From assembly GCA_021299835.1 (NCBI GenBank), contig JAJTER010000038.1, positions 1 through 33,318 of the forward strand: DNA of 33,318 nucleotides. The letters run 5' to 3'. This DNA comes from Saprospiraceae bacterium (lineage in GTDB: Bacteria > Bacteroidota > Bacteroidia > Chitinophagales > Saprospiraceae). The notes beneath the pieces are model-generated. The model made no database searches. It had not been told where the DNA came from and worked only from the letters and a program-made list of their open reading frames with translations. Position 1 is the first letter of the stretch. Each line of letters begins with the position of its first letter. This document shows, piece after piece, positions 14,551 to 24,175 of the stretch. The translations under genes and the position numbers were made by a program.

Positions 14551-16242
14551 TTAATATTCCGTTTTCCAGGTGCCAACATTCATTCTAATTCCTGTTTTCC
14601 AATAAGCATCTTTAGGTAATTGGTTTGATCTTTGTTTTTCAATTCTCGAAAAATAGCCGAAATCCCAAAATATCTGATGCCCTAAAGCAATGCGAAGATC
14701 TAAAGCGATGATATTAATGTCGGTATTCAAGCCCTGACCGATGAAATTATTAAACTCCTGCGGTCTTTTATTACCATCGGCCATTGGATTTCCCCCATAA
14801 TTCTGGTTTTGTTCATCCAGGCCTTTATTGATACGAAAATATTTAGCGTCCAGGTGAATTCTTTTGTGCGGTTGATATTGCATTCTGAAAAGAGACTCCT
14901 TGAAATTTGCACCTAATGGATGCGCCAACATTTGTGCATGGTGAGTATAAGAAATGTCGTCGGCTCTATATTGTGCATAAGTATAAGGTCTGACTACGTT
15001 ATATTCATATTGGAAATCAAGTTGCTTAATGCCAAGGAAATCTATGTATTTCAAACCACCCTGAAGTCCCCATTTATTTCCCCACCAGCCTCTTCTCTCT
15101 ACAAAAACCTCGCCAAATCTAAATTCATCAAAAATAAATTGTCCATATAGTTGTACAGATTTGAACAAATTCCATCGGAAATCGCCGCCTATGAGAATAT
15201 TATCAGGACTTCCAAGTGAGCCTTCGGTTACCCGAAATAAGGCAAAAGGATTAAGATAAGTGAGCTCAAATCCATTGGCGCGAGAAAAAATAATACTTTC
15301 AAACAGTCCGGCTTCCAAGCCTGGCAGAAGCTCAATACTTATGTGATGAGAAGCGAAATATTTCCTGGGAACGAGTCTGTCACGGGTAAGATTGGAGGAG
15401 GAAGCGGATAACTGGCTATAAATATTTTGAAAATGTATTTTCCAAACTTGCCAGTTTAACTTCAGATATGGATAATAAGTAGCTATATCAGAGAGTAAAA
15501 TGGAACGATATCCATTTCCAATTTTATGGTTGCCAAAGCCCATTTCTACGTTTAAAAATTTACTTATGTTGGCACCCCAGATACCCTTCCCATTTAGAAA
15601 ATCATACCTATAAGGAAACCCAATGATTTCAGGGTAAGCTTCCGTTTTAACCCAGTGAGCACCTGGAATAGTCTCGTATTGGCCATATAAACGGTCTATG
15701 AAAGATGGGAATAATGCCTGCGTTTCCAACAAGGTGAATGCAATATAAAACCGATCAAGGTTGGCTCGAAAATCAACGCCTCTTTGATTAAAGAAATACG
15801 ATTTTTCTCCCATCGGCCCGGCTTGTAAATAAAGAATGGGATTTAATCTAATGGATAAATCCGGGGTATTCACCTCAAAAGCATGATATTTTCTGGGGTA
15901 GAACCAGGAAAAAATGCCTTTACCTGGGCTGGTGTAGGTGGAGTCTGCCCAATCATTATTATCATTTTTCAACCAGGCTATATTAGCTCTATCTACTTTG
16001 GTCAAATCAGATAGGGAATCTAATTGTTTAGTGAAATCCCAAATAGCTTTTCGCTGATAATTTTTTAAAGCGGTATGGGATGACAGTCTAATACCCGATT
16101 TAATTTGAAGTCTTTCAATCCACTCAATGCCAGGATTATCTAAGGGAACAGGCAATCCTTGGGTGAAAAGGGGAAGCACATATAATGTCAAACCTAGTAG
16201 TAAAGAAATTCTTAGACAATCTTTGAAGTAGCATCTTAGCAT
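14551..16242 (-). CDS. Outer-membrane beta-barrel of the capsule-assembly Wzi / RemB-like group
   Basis: A 563-residue protein with a signal peptide (ISLLLGLTLYVLPLFTQG) and a long series of amphipathic, aromatic-rich strands ending in an outer-membrane-type C terminus (TGIRMNVGTWKTEY). The segment YLNPFALFRVTEGSLGSPDN followed by ILIGGDFRWN matches what I recall of Bacteroidota Wzi/RemB-like barrels, which anchor capsule or take part in surface adhesion and gliding. It is transcribed towards the phosphorylase gene with a gap of about 50 bp. The divergent AntA-like gene starts 127 bp upstream. The barrel is secure; the exact role is not. Confidence 0.7.
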   Translation of the reverse strand: MLRCYFKDCLRISLLLGLTLYVLPLFTQGLPVPLDNPGIEWIERLQIKSGIRLSSHTALKNYQRKAIWDFTKQLDSLSDLTKVDRANIAWLKNDNNDWADSTYTSPGKGIFSWFYPRKYHAFEVNTPDLSIRLNPILYLQAGPMGEKSYFFNQRGVDFRANLDRFYIAFTLLETQALFPSFIDRLYGQYETIPGAHWVKTEAYPEIIGFPYRYDFLNGKGIWGANISKFLNVEMGFGNHKIGNGYRSILLSDIATYYPYLKLNWQVWKIHFQNIYSQLSASSSNLTRDRLVPRKYFASHHISIELLPGLEAGLFESIIFSRANGFELTYLNPFALFRVTEGSLGSPDNILIGGDFRWNLFKSVQLYGQFIFDEFRFGEVFVERRGWWGNKWGLQGGLKYIDFLGIKQLDFQYEYNVVRPYTYAQYRADDISYTHHAQMLAHPLGANFKESLFRMQYQPHKRIHLDAKYFRINKGLDEQNQNYGGNPMADGNKRPQEFNNFIGQGLNTDINIIALDLRIALGHQIFWDFGYFSRIEKQRSNQLPKDAYWKTGIRMNVGTWKTEY

Positions 16243-16322
16243 AAATGAATTTTAATGCAATATCAAAGGATATTATTAAAAATTCAAATTTACATTTATT
16301 TTAAATAAAATGTTTTAAATAT

Positions 16323-16353
16323 TTTGATAATTAAAACAAATTGTATATATTTG
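16323..16353 (+). promoter_or_regulatory. Bacteroidota-type promoter for the AntA-like gene
   Basis: TTTG at 16323-16326, a 19-bp spacer, then TATATTTG at 16346-16353. This is an exact fit to the -33/-7 consensus TTTG-N19-TAnnTTTG. The predicted start site is about 16360, leaving a leader of only about 10 nt before the ATG at 16370. Confidence 0.75.
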
Positions 16354-16369
16354 TTTAAAATTAAATGAA

Positions 16370-17146
16370 ATGGCAAAAGAATTTAACTTATATAAGAGCC
16401 GAAAAGGTTCTTATGCTGTAACAGCTTCAGAATTACATGATCTGTTGGATTTTAATCCTGGCATGTTCACAATTCACATAAAACGATGGTTAAAAGATAG
16501 TTACATATTTGATAATGACATTAGAAGGCCTATTGTTTTAAAAGATTTTAGCGTTAGGCTGCGTTCGGAACAGAAAGGTGTTACAGATTATTTTCTTTCC
16601 TTGCCTTTAGCCAAGCAGATAGTTTTGCATTCAGGCGCAAAAAATAAGATGGAAATAGCCAGAAAAATAATGAAATATGAATCTGAAGCGGTTTTTTTAG
16701 AGGAAAAAGAGGTATTAAATATATTGCGATTAGTCCGCATTATGTCCAGAACGTCTTATCAGGAATTGGCAGAAAAAATGCATTTTGCTTATTTCGAAAG
16801 ACAAAATAATACTATGGAGTGGGAAGATTATAGAACGGATATGATAAATAATCATGTTTCTTTAGCGCATAAATTATCTGTGCAGTGGAATAAAAAAACA
16901 GCGGAAAGTGTAAGAAAAAAGTGTTTAAGCCAGCAGCCTAATGAGTTAATTCGTATTGCCGTGATGGACTTTTTAATGTCCAAAGGTAAATCGGTCCTCT
17001 ATGCCTCAAAAATGGCTGGTTTAGCAAAGGACTTTGCCGATGAATGGGAAATTTCTATCTATGAAGATAATGTTTCAGCGCATTTGTTTGCTCCCACCTT
17101 AGATACTGAAAAAATGAACGCCTTACTATTTGCAACCTCTGCATAA
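16370..17146 (+). CDS. AntA-antirepressor-like protein, function unknown
   Basis: The 258-residue soluble protein has an N-terminal part resembling AntA/AntB phage antirepressor domains: YAVTASELHDLLDF (residues 15-28), a basic IHIKRWLKD, and VTDYFLSLPLAKQIVLHSGA followed by KNKMEIARKIMKYES (71-105). The C-terminal 150 residues, including EWEDYRTDMINNHVSLAHKL, match nothing I recognise. No phage gene is nearby and the flanks are housekeeping genes, so this seems to be a domesticated or lineage-specific regulator rather than part of a prophage. It has its own strong promoter with a very short leader and is divergent from the outer-membrane protein gene, so it could regulate that gene. The domain call is by pattern only. 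Confidence 0.6.
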   Translation: MAKEFNLYKSRKGSYAVTASELHDLLDFNPGMFTIHIKRWLKDSYIFDNDIRRPIVLKDFSVRLRSEQKGVTDYFLSLPLAKQIVLHSGAKNKMEIARKIMKYESEAVFLEEKEVLNILRLVRIMSRTSYQELAEKMHFAYFERQNNTMEWEDYRTDMINNHVSLAHKLSVQWNKKTAESVRKKCLSQQPNELIRIAVMDFLMSKGKSVLYASKMAGLAKDFADEWEISIYEDNVSAHLFAPTLDTEKMNALLFATSA

Positions 17147-17154
17147 TAATTGAT

Positions 17155-17183
17155 TTTGGCCACCGGTTTTCGATTTATTTTTG
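17155..17183 (+). promoter_or_regulatory. Bacteroidota-type promoter for the DUF1080 / mutase pair
   Basis: TTTG at 17155-17158, a 17-bp spacer, then TATTTTTG at 17176-17183. The next ATG is at 17208, so the leader is about 20 nt. The spacer is slightly shorter than the 19 bp favoured by the -33/-7 consensus. Confidence 0.6.
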
Positions 17184-17207
17184 TATTTTTCCGATAAATA
17201 AAAAATT

Positions 17208-18002
17208 ATGTTGAAAAATAAATGCTTTCTACTAATACCTGTTTTGGTAATGGTTCAAATAGGCTTATTCGGTCAGGACGGAATGATGCAAAAGCCAGGC
17301 TCTATCGACGTAGGTGCCAAACCTACATCCAAGGCAGTCGTTCTTTTTGACGGGACAAGGCAAACGCTTGATGAAAAATGGACTTATTGGCAAGGGCCAA
17401 GATTAGCCGCCACACTACCCATAAAATGGTTTCTGGTCGATGATCCACAGGGGTCTGGTAAAGTTTTAAATACCAATGACCCTACCGCCGCTGGTGGAAA
17501 ATACGGAACTGCAGATATAGTTACCAAGGAGACATATCGTGATTTTAGATTACATATTGAATTTCTAATTGTTCGTCCAGGCGGGAATAGTGGCGTTTAT
17601 CTTCAAAATAGATATGAAATCCAAGTGCTGGACGGAGATTCCACAAAACATGGCATGGCTGCTATTATAAATGAATCTGATTCGCCATACAAAGAATATA
17701 GGGGTATTGGGAAATGGAACGCTTATGATATAAATTTTAGAGCTGCCAGATTTAAAAATGGTGTTCTAACAGAAAAAGCTTTGGTGACTGTCTATTTTAA
17801 TGGTAAGAAGGTGCATGTCAACTGGCCTATTCAACAAGTATGGGGTGGTCCTAATTCTGGTATCGATGGTGGAAATAATATGGGGAAGGGAATTACAGAT
17901 GTTCCCGGTGGATTGAAATTACAGGCCGAAGGACATGATGTCCTTTATAAAAATATCTGGATTGAAAGAATGGATATAAAGAAACCAAATACCGATTTTT
18001 AA
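17208..18002 (+). CDS. Secreted DUF1080 protein (3-keto-disaccharide hydrolase domain)
   Basis: A 264-residue protein with a signal peptide ([19 protein letters not shown]), then one DUF1080 domain. Its landmarks are [18 protein letters not shown] at the start, [20 protein letters not shown] with [10 protein letters not shown] in the middle, and [21 protein letters not shown] at the end. The fold is a concanavalin-like jelly roll, and members are extracytoplasmic sugar-acting proteins, some described as 3-keto-glycoside hydrolases. The next gene, the mutase, starts 13 bp downstream, so they share a transcript. No metabolic link between the two is known to me. Confidence 0.88.
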   Translation: MLKNKCFLLIPVLVMVQIGLFGQDGMMQKPGSIDVGAKPTSKAVVLFDGTRQTLDEKWTYWQGPRLAATLPIKWFLVDDPQGSGKVLNTNDPTAAGGKYGTADIVTKETYRDFRLHIEFLIVRPGGNSGVYLQNRYEIQVLDGDSTKHGMAAIINESDSPYKEYRGIGKWNAYDINFRAARFKNGVLTEKALVTVYFNGKKVHVNWPIQQVWGGPNSGIDGGNNMGKGITDVPGGLKLQAEGHDVLYKNIWIERMDIKKPNTDF

Positions 18003-18015
18003 TTATTTTTCGTCC

Positions 18016-20166
18016 ATGTCTTTACCTCCTGATTTTGAATCTCATATTTTAGATTTCGATCTGGTTGCAGAGTATCCTGTTCCAGCTTCGGAGAATGGTT
18101 CTTCTATATCAAATGATACATCAGAAAACGCTAAAAGGGTTTTTAACAATGATGATCTCAAAGGGGTAAGTCATGTAGGTTTTTGCGCTGGATTACCTCC
18201 TTTTTTGGGTGGTCCACATGCAACCATGTATGTTCAGAAGCCTTGGACAATAAGACAATATGCAGGATTTTCTACCGCCGAGGAAAGTAATGCCTTTTAT
18301 CGAAGAAATTTGGCGCAGGGACAAAAAGGCTTGTCTGTAGCCTTTGATTTAGCCACTCATAGAGGTTATGACTCCGACCATGAGCGTGTAAAAGGTGATG
18401 TTGGTAAAGCAGGCGTTGCCATTGATTCGGTTGAGGATATGAAGATTTTATTTGATCAGATTCCTCTCGATGAAATGACCGTTTCTATGACGATGAATGG
18501 TGCGGTTATTCCCATTCTGGCCTTTTATATTGTAGCTGCGGAAGAACAGGGCGTAGCATCTGAAAAACTTCAAGGAACCATCCAAAATGATATACTAAAG
18601 GAGTTTATGGTGCGAAATACGTTTATTTATCCGCCAGAGCCTTCTATTAGAATCATTTCAGATATTTTTGCCTACACAACAAAGAAAATGCCTCGCTATA
18701 ACTCTATTAGTATTAGTGGTTATCATTTACACGAAGCAGGGGCACCCGCTGAACTGGAACTTGCCTACACACTGGCTGATGGCCTGGAATATGTTCGCGC
18801 AGGACTAAAAGCCGGTCTAGAAATCGATGAGTTTGCACCCCGACTTTCTTTCTTTTGGGCTATTGGTATGCAGCATTTTAATGAAATTGCAAAACTAAGA
18901 GCGGGGAGATTGCTTTGGGCCAAGTTAATGCGTGAATTTAATCCGAAGAATGCTAAGTCTTTATCTTTAAGAACCCATTGTCAAACGTCGGGTTGGAGTC
19001 TAACGGCACAAGATCCCTTCAATAATGTTTGTAGAACTACCATAGAGGCTTTGTCTGCTGTCTTTGGTGGAACCCAGTCTTTACATACCAATTCCTTGGA
19101 TGAGGCAATGGCATTACCTTCTGAGTTTTCCGCTAAAATAGCCAGAGATACTCAGATTTATCTCCAAAAAGAAGCGGGAATAACTCAAGCCGTTGACCCT
19201 TTCGCTGGTTCATATTACGTAGAATCTCTCACTCATGAATTGGTGGTTAAAGCATTAACTTTAATTGAGGAAGTTGAAGCGCTGGGTGGGATGACAAAAG
19301 CTATTGCCCAGGGTTTACCCAAAATGAGAATTGAAGAGGCGGCAGCTAAAAAACAAGGTAGAATTGATACAGGTAAGGATAAAATCGTTGGGGTGAATAT
19401 TTTTCCATCCGAAAATGTTCCGTTAATCAATTTGTTAGATGTCGATACCCAAAAGGTTCGTGATATTCAAATAGGAAGACTTCATAAAGTTAAAGCTAAT
19501 AGGAATAATCAAGCGCTTACAATAGCGTTAGATGAACTTGAACAAATAGCCATTTCGGGAAAAGGAAATTTATTGGAGGGTGCCGTTAAAGTCGCCAGAC
19601 TTAGAGGTACCTTAGGTGAAATATCTTATTCCCTTGAAAAGGTTTTTGGTAGGTATAAACCAATAAATCATACTATTTCTGGTGTTTATGGAAAAGAACT
19701 CGCTATGGATGACGATTTTATTCATGCCATGCAGCTTTCTGACCAATGGGAAGCATTAGATGGCCGACGACCAAGAATTCTGATTGCTAAACTGGGGCAG
19801 GATGGTCACGATAGGGGAGCAAAAATTATTGCCACTAGTTTCGCTGACGTTGGCTTTGATGTCGATTTAGGTCCGTTGTTCCAAACTCCACAGGAAGCTG
19901 CCCGTCAAGCCGTTGAAAATGATGTTCATATTTTAGGCATTTCATCTCTCGCCGCCGGCCATAAAACACTTGTTCCTGATACGATAGCAGCTCTTGCTTT
20001 ATTTGGTCGATCTGATATTAAAGTAATTGTCGGGGGGGTAATTCCTCCAGCCGATTATGATTTTTTATACCAAGCCGGGGTAAGCGCCATATTTGGACCT
20101 GGGACTAAAATTGCCCATGCTGCCAGTACGCTGTTAAATCTAATGATTAAAGATAAAATGAATTGA
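18016..20166 (+). CDS. scpA: Methylmalonyl-CoA mutase, large (catalytic) subunit
   Basis: This B12-dependent enzyme interconverts methylmalonyl-CoA and succinyl-CoA. At 716 residues it matches the usual large subunit. The barrel domain carries [40 protein letters not shown] and [11 protein letters not shown]. The C-terminal cobalamin domain carries the DxHxxG motif at 596-601 (H598, the lower axial ligand), plus [10 protein letters not shown] and [12 protein letters not shown]. Family members often pair with a non-catalytic small subunit encoded just upstream. Here the upstream gene is a DUF1080 protein, so the partner must be elsewhere or absent. The start ATG lies 13 bp after the DUF1080 stop. 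Confidence 0.96.
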   Translation: MSLPPDFESHILDFDLVAEYPVPASENGSSISNDTSENAKRVFNNDDLKGVSHVGFCAGLPPFLGGPHATMYVQKPWTIRQYAGFSTAEESNAFYRRNLAQGQKGLSVAFDLATHRGYDSDHERVKGDVGKAGVAIDSVEDMKILFDQIPLDEMTVSMTMNGAVIPILAFYIVAAEEQGVASEKLQGTIQNDILKEFMVRNTFIYPPEPSIRIISDIFAYTTKKMPRYNSISISGYHLHEAGAPAELELAYTLADGLEYVRAGLKAGLEIDEFAPRLSFFWAIGMQHFNEIAKLRAGRLLWAKLMREFNPKNAKSLSLRTHCQTSGWSLTAQDPFNNVCRTTIEALSAVFGGTQSLHTNSLDEAMALPSEFSAKIARDTQIYLQKEAGITQAVDPFAGSYYVESLTHELVVKALTLIEEVEALGGMTKAIAQGLPKMRIEEAAAKKQGRIDTGKDKIVGVNIFPSENVPLINLLDVDTQKVRDIQIGRLHKVKANRNNQALTIALDELEQIAISGKGNLLEGAVKVARLRGTLGEISYSLEKVFGRYKPINHTISGVYGKELAMDDDFIHAMQLSDQWEALDGRRPRILIAKLGQDGHDRGAKIIATSFADVGFDVDLGPLFQTPQEAARQAVENDVHILGISSLAAGHKTLVPDTIAALALFGRSDIKVIVGGVIPPADYDFLYQAGVSAIFGPGTKIAHAASTLLNLMIKDKMN

Positions 20167-20262
20167 ACCAAAGGATTACATTTTTCAAATTTATCAATAA
20201 AAGGTCTTAAGATAGTGTGTATTTACATTGAAATAATCATTTTCTTTGCACACAAACTTTAG

Positions 20263-22440
20263 TTAGTTTACATAATATTTGAAATACTTGCAGCTTTCAA
20301 TGACTTTATCATAATATTGGGTATCCTTGTATTTTGTTTTCAATAGGGCAAAATACTTTCTTTTGTTAGCTGTTTTGGTAACATGAGACATTTTTTGTTC
20401 ACAACGCGCAGCCATAAAGGTAGCCCTGGCACTTAATTCTTTATCCGTACTCAAGGTAATGGCTTTTTCAAAGTAGCCTAATGCTTTTGATAAATCAACG
20501 TTTTCTCTATTCCCGTTAGGGAAAAGAGGGTGTTTCATCCTGTCCGAAGCATTTTCTAACCTTTCAGCCATAAGACTGGAACCGCTCCGGAAATAATCGA
20601 CAACGTTCCAGGCATAACCAAAATAGGACATATTATAAAGGCCAAGTCCCATTTTATAGTAGTATTGAGGACTTTCGGTTCTGTTAGCTTTAATGTCATA
20701 CTGTAGTTTTAACATTTCAGCTACAATTTGTGGTTTGGTTAATTGTCTTTCATTTGATTTTACCGGACAATGGACGCATTCATTTAATCTTTCAACAAAT
20801 GGATTTGATTTTCCAAATAATTCGATATCAGCAAGGGGAATTTCCTGCCAGGCTTTTTCAGCTGCCTCCCATTCATTTAAGGTCATTAACCAGGTAGCAT
20901 AAAGTGCTTGAATTTCAGTATTGAATTGCTTTTTTGAAAGAACCATGAGGCTCTTTTCAAAAGGATTAATAATTTCTTTTTTCGCTAATTCTTTTATATC
21001 ACGGATAACCACTTCACTGGGATTAACTTTTACGGCATTAAATCCAAACTTATATAGCACAGCAAGTCCTGGATTTCCATGGTTTTTCAAATTTTGGAAA
21101 ACTTGTTTTGATAATATTGACTGAAGGGTAGGGTATCTATTAAAAACTTCATTTTCAGATTGAAATTCCCAGATACGTTGAGCAACTTCCTCATTTATTT
21201 TTTCCCATTCTTTTATTTCAATGGCCATATTAAATATGGCTATTTGTTCCTGAAGAGCTTTAGATTGGGTATATTCTGTTACTGCATTAAAAGCCAATTT
21301 GGCTTCAAAATAATCGTTATTTAAGTATTTTAAATACCCTAATGCCAAGAGCCAGATTTCCGGATGGGCTACTTTTTTTTCATCAATCACTTGTTTTACA
21401 AAAGTGTTGAGTTTTTTAATATACTCAACTACTGGCTTTTTTTCTTGTTTTTCTATCTCCTGAATGAGAATAGATTCTAAATAGTTGCTTTTTGGATGAA
21501 GACTATAAATGGCAATCATTTCATCGACGGCTCTACTATTTCTAAAACTGGCTCTTAATGCATACAAAGCCGTGCGTTCCTGGTCATTTTCACAGAAAGA
21601 AAGTGCGCTTAGCCAGTCATTATCTGTTCTGACTTCAAAGCTTAAAAAAGCAGATTCTCTTTTTGCGGGACAATGATGAAATACTCTTGCGTAGAAGTAA
21701 GCAGCATTTGCTCTTTCTCCCAGTGCTTTAAGTGCCCCTGCATAATGACCCTCAATCCAATACTGGATGGTGCTTGGCGCATGATTAATTTTAGGTGTAA
21801 AATAGTTATACAGGTATTTTACTTTACTATATTGACCAGAATAATGCGCTAATCTTATGATTTGGTAGGCCATTCTTAATCTGATATAGTGAGATTCAAT
21901 GGTTAAAAATTCTTTTGTACCCTCTTGAATCAATGCTTCCATATTTTGAATATCTGGTTTTTTAGTTTGCCATACATCTTTATCTGCTGTAACAAATGGT
22001 TCGCATTTCTTGGCAAATAGTAGATATTCAATAGTTTCGAGACACTTGTTTTTTACCAAATGCCGGGCAAATTTATTGGTTCTTAGGTAGGTGATTAATC
22101 CTGTATTTTGAATTACGGCATTCTTTAATTCTTGAATATCAGATAAGTCAGATTGATAAATTAGCCATTCAATATCTGAAAGAGGAGCTACTTCACAAAA
22201 TCTCTCATACCACTCATTAATATTTTCATTGGGTTGAAGGATGGTTTGCTTCCCAAATTTTAAATATATATCTTTAAAGGAGGTAAAATATGGGGAAGCG
22301 GGAGCGGTTGGGTTAACTATAAATGACTGAATAAGAGGAAAATAATTTAAATTTTGGGATTTAAACTGGCAAGCTGAAAAAATGGATAAAGAATATAGGG
22401 AAAAGAAAAGGGCTAAGAAACTATGTGTATAAAATCGCAT
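20263..22440 (-). CDS. Large secreted helical-repeat (TPR-like) protein
   Basis: A 725-residue protein with an N-terminal signal (FLALFFSLYSLSIFSACQF); the FSAC stretch is only a weak lipobox. The rest is almost entirely alpha-helical with TPR-like periodicity, for example KALGYFEKAITLSTDKELSA and ARATFMAARCEQKM near the C terminus, and aromatic pairs such as YYYKMGLGLYNMSYFG. It carries a CVHCP motif near residue 570. Related large secreted TPR-like proteins occur across Bacteroidota without known function. It starts 12 bp after the Crp regulator stop and is the last gene of a four-gene run (methyltransferase, DUF983, Crp, this). Confidence 0.75.
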   Translation of the reverse strand: MRFYTHSFLALFFSLYSLSIFSACQFKSQNLNYFPLIQSFIVNPTAPASPYFTSFKDIYLKFGKQTILQPNENINEWYERFCEVAPLSDIEWLIYQSDLSDIQELKNAVIQNTGLITYLRTNKFARHLVKNKCLETIEYLLFAKKCEPFVTADKDVWQTKKPDIQNMEALIQEGTKEFLTIESHYIRLRMAYQIIRLAHYSGQYSKVKYLYNYFTPKINHAPSTIQYWIEGHYAGALKALGERANAAYFYARVFHHCPAKRESAFLSFEVRTDNDWLSALSFCENDQERTALYALRASFRNSRAVDEMIAIYSLHPKSNYLESILIQEIEKQEKKPVVEYIKKLNTFVKQVIDEKKVAHPEIWLLALGYLKYLNNDYFEAKLAFNAVTEYTQSKALQEQIAIFNMAIEIKEWEKINEEVAQRIWEFQSENEVFNRYPTLQSILSKQVFQNLKNHGNPGLAVLYKFGFNAVKVNPSEVVIRDIKELAKKEIINPFEKSLMVLSKKQFNTEIQALYATWLMTLNEWEAAEKAWQEIPLADIELFGKSNPFVERLNECVHCPVKSNERQLTKPQIVAEMLKLQYDIKANRTESPQYYYKMGLGLYNMSYFGYAWNVVDYFRSGSSLMAERLENASDRMKHPLFPNGNRENVDLSKALGYFEKAITLSTDKELSARATFMAARCEQKMSHVTKTANKRKYFALLKTKYKDTQYYDKVIESCKYFKYYVN

Positions 22441-22452
22441 AATCTTTTCTTC

Positions 22453-23100
22453 TCACTTGGTTAGAATTTCAATTTTATTTCTCCCCAAGACTACATAACG
22501 GTCATTTTCCAGTTGTTTTAGTAACCTGGATACGGCTTCCCTGGAGGCATTCAAATCGTAGGCTATTTCCTGATGTGTGGTATGCAATATTTTTGAATGC
22601 AATTTTTCCGCTTTATTTTGTAGATAGGCGAGCAAGCGTTCATCCATTTTTTGAAATGCAATACTATCAATGGTTTTCAATAATTCCTGCATGCGAAGCT
22701 CATAACTTTTCATTACCCAATTGCGCCAGCTTGCATATTTTGACATCCATTCGTCCATATATTTTGAAGGAATGGCAATTAGAAGCGTATCCTCCTCGGC
22801 AATGGTTCTAATTTCACTTTTTTTATTCATCAGGCAACAGGTAAATGACATACTACATGTCTCTCCACCAGCTAAATAATAAAGAAAAATCTCATTTCCT
22901 TCGGAATCCTCTCTTACCGCCTTGATTAAACCAGAAATGATTAAAGGCATACTTTTAATATAGCTTCCTATATCGAGGATAATGTCACCACTTTTGAAAG
23001 TAATAACCTTACCAACGGAAGCTATTTCATCCTGCAGTGATTTTTCAGCCAATTGAGGGTATTCTGTCCTTATATAGTTTAAAATCAGAGTGTTATCCAT
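22453..23100 (-). CDS. Crp/Fnr-family regulator with conserved C-x5-CC motif
   Basis: A 215-residue regulator: cyclic-nucleotide-binding-like barrel (about 20-115), dimerisation helix (MDEWMSKYASWRNWVMKSYE), and a C-terminal winged HTH (TTHQEIAYDLNASREAVSRL followed by LKQLENDRYVVL). Within the barrel is ETCSMSFTCCLMNKKSEI, with C82, C88 and C89. I recall the same cysteines in a Bacteroidota subgroup often linked to sulfur or redox genes, so thiol sensing is plausible but unproven. The placement between a DUF983 gene and a TPR-like gene suggests one operon. Start at 23100 fits the family length. Confidence 0.9.
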   Translation of the reverse strand: MDNTLILNYIRTEYPQLAEKSLQDEIASVGKVITFKSGDIILDIGSYIKSMPLIISGLIKAVREDSEGNEIFLYYLAGGETCSMSFTCCLMNKKSEIRTIAEEDTLLIAIPSKYMDEWMSKYASWRNWVMKSYELRMQELLKTIDSIAFQKMDERLLAYLQNKAEKLHSKILHTTHQEIAYDLNASREAVSRLLKQLENDRYVVLGRNKIEILTK

Positions 23101-23125
23101 TTTAATTGTAATAATAGCTTAAAAA

Positions 23126-23509
23126 TCACTTTTCAGTTGGCGGGTCAGATTTTACCATTAGATTTAGCCAGATAGACCTTGACAATCTGAAGATATATAC
23201 GAAAAACAAAGCTAAAACAGTAATTAATGCTGCAAAAGAGGCGGCAGTACTCCATTTAAATATCCAATGTAAGAGTAAAACAAATGCAATGGAGAACCAG
23301 CCAGTAAAAATATAAGAAATGAACATGGAACCATAGTAGAAACCCGGCTCTGGAAAAAATTTCTGCCCACAATCACTACAAGTATCATTCATATCAAAGG
23401 GTTTTGAAAATGAAAAAGTACCCGTAGGATACAAATCACCTTTCGAACATTTTGGACACTTGAACGCGAATGTGGTATAAACCTTATTACCTTTTTTTGC
23501 TGCTGTCAT
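23126..23509 (-). CDS. DUF983 zinc-ribbon membrane protein
   Basis: A 127-residue DUF983 protein. It has an N-terminal zinc-ribbon-like motif with C18, C21, C44 and C47 (CPKC then CSDC), the family signature PEPGFYYGSMFISY, and two membrane helices (ISYIFTGWFSIAFVLLLHWI and SFAALITVLALFFVYIFRL). It sits in the inner membrane; function is unknown, though in alphaproteobacteria homologues lie near haem or oxidase genes. Its start is 3 bp after the methyltransferase stop, and the Crp regulator follows after 25 bp. Confidence 0.88.
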   Translation of the reverse strand: MTAAKKGNKVYTTFAFKCPKCSKGDLYPTGTFSFSKPFDMNDTCSDCGQKFFPEPGFYYGSMFISYIFTGWFSIAFVLLLHWIFKWSTAASFAALITVLALFFVYIFRLSRSIWLNLMVKSDPPTEK

Positions 23510-23512
23510 AAT

Positions 23513-24118
23513 TTACTTCTTTTTTGCTATTAGCTGTACTAAAGCAGCTTTACCTTGATGGAAAGGACCTTCATCAAGTACTCTATCTATTTTTGCTAAG
23601 TGTAAAATATCCATTGATTTGAAATCATTTGCTAACTGATTAACATCCATTAACATAACTTTGTTTTTTGGGCCTCCCGAATTTAATTCTATCTGATCGG
23701 TATGGAAGGCTTCCAAACAAATCAATCCTCCAGGTAAAAGCGAGGAAATTACTGATGCATGGAAAGAGGCTCTTTCAACAGGTGGCAGATGCACAAAAAA
23801 TAAACCGGCAACATCAAATATTTCAGGGGTAAAATCGAAAGATGATATATCGGAAGTCAGGTATTCAATAGATACATTTTGTTCGCTGGCTAAAAGCTGT
23901 GCCTTATTTTTAGCATATGTACTAAAATCAAAAGCGGTTACCTGATAGCCATTGAGTGCCGCAAAGACGGCATTTCTTCCTTCTCCTTCCGCAGGAAGCA
24001 GTAATTTTCCAGGGACGCGTAATTTTTCATTTATGAAATCTTTGAAAAATGTATTAGGTTCTTTACCGTAAACGTATTCCTTTGAAACATAACGTTCATT
24101 CCAAAATGATGCATCCAT
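23513..24118 (-). CDS. SAM-dependent methyltransferase, class I
   Basis: A 201-residue methyltransferase opening MDASFWNERYVSKEYVYGKE, as in the TehB/thiopurine-methyltransferase-like group. The SAM-binding motif I is KLLLPAEGEGRNAVFAA, and the acidic residue of motif II is in VTAFDFSTYAKNKA. A core segment, DVAGLFFVHLPP, carries motif IV. The substrate is unknown; TehB-like members detoxify metalloids or thiols, others act on small molecules. It is the first gene of the run down to 20263 and is read away from tRNA-Leu. Confidence 0.85.
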   Translation of the reverse strand: MDASFWNERYVSKEYVYGKEPNTFFKDFINEKLRVPGKLLLPAEGEGRNAVFAALNGYQVTAFDFSTYAKNKAQLLASEQNVSIEYLTSDISSFDFTPEIFDVAGLFFVHLPPVERASFHASVISSLLPGGLICLEAFHTDQIELNSGGPKNKVMLMDVNQLANDFKSMDILHLAKIDRVLDEGPFHQGKAALVQLIAKKK

Positions 24119-24135
24119 ATTTTGCTAAATTATAA

Positions 24136-24167
24136 TAGAAAAAGGCGGTGTAAATTATAACACCGCC
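24136..24167 (-). terminator. Intrinsic terminator of tRNA-Leu
   Basis: A 7-bp GC-rich stem GGCGGTG/CACCGCC (24144-24150 with 24161-24167) with a 10-base loop. On the minus strand it is followed by a T-rich run. It lies just after the tRNA and before the methyltransferase gene, and is also T-flanked on the other side. Confidence 0.85.
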
Positions 24168-24175
24168 CTTTTTTG

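Noticed and set aside
16370-17146. A prophage indicated by the AntA-like protein
   Set aside because: No integrase, lysis, capsid, terminase or other phage gene is present; the flanks are metabolic and envelope genes.
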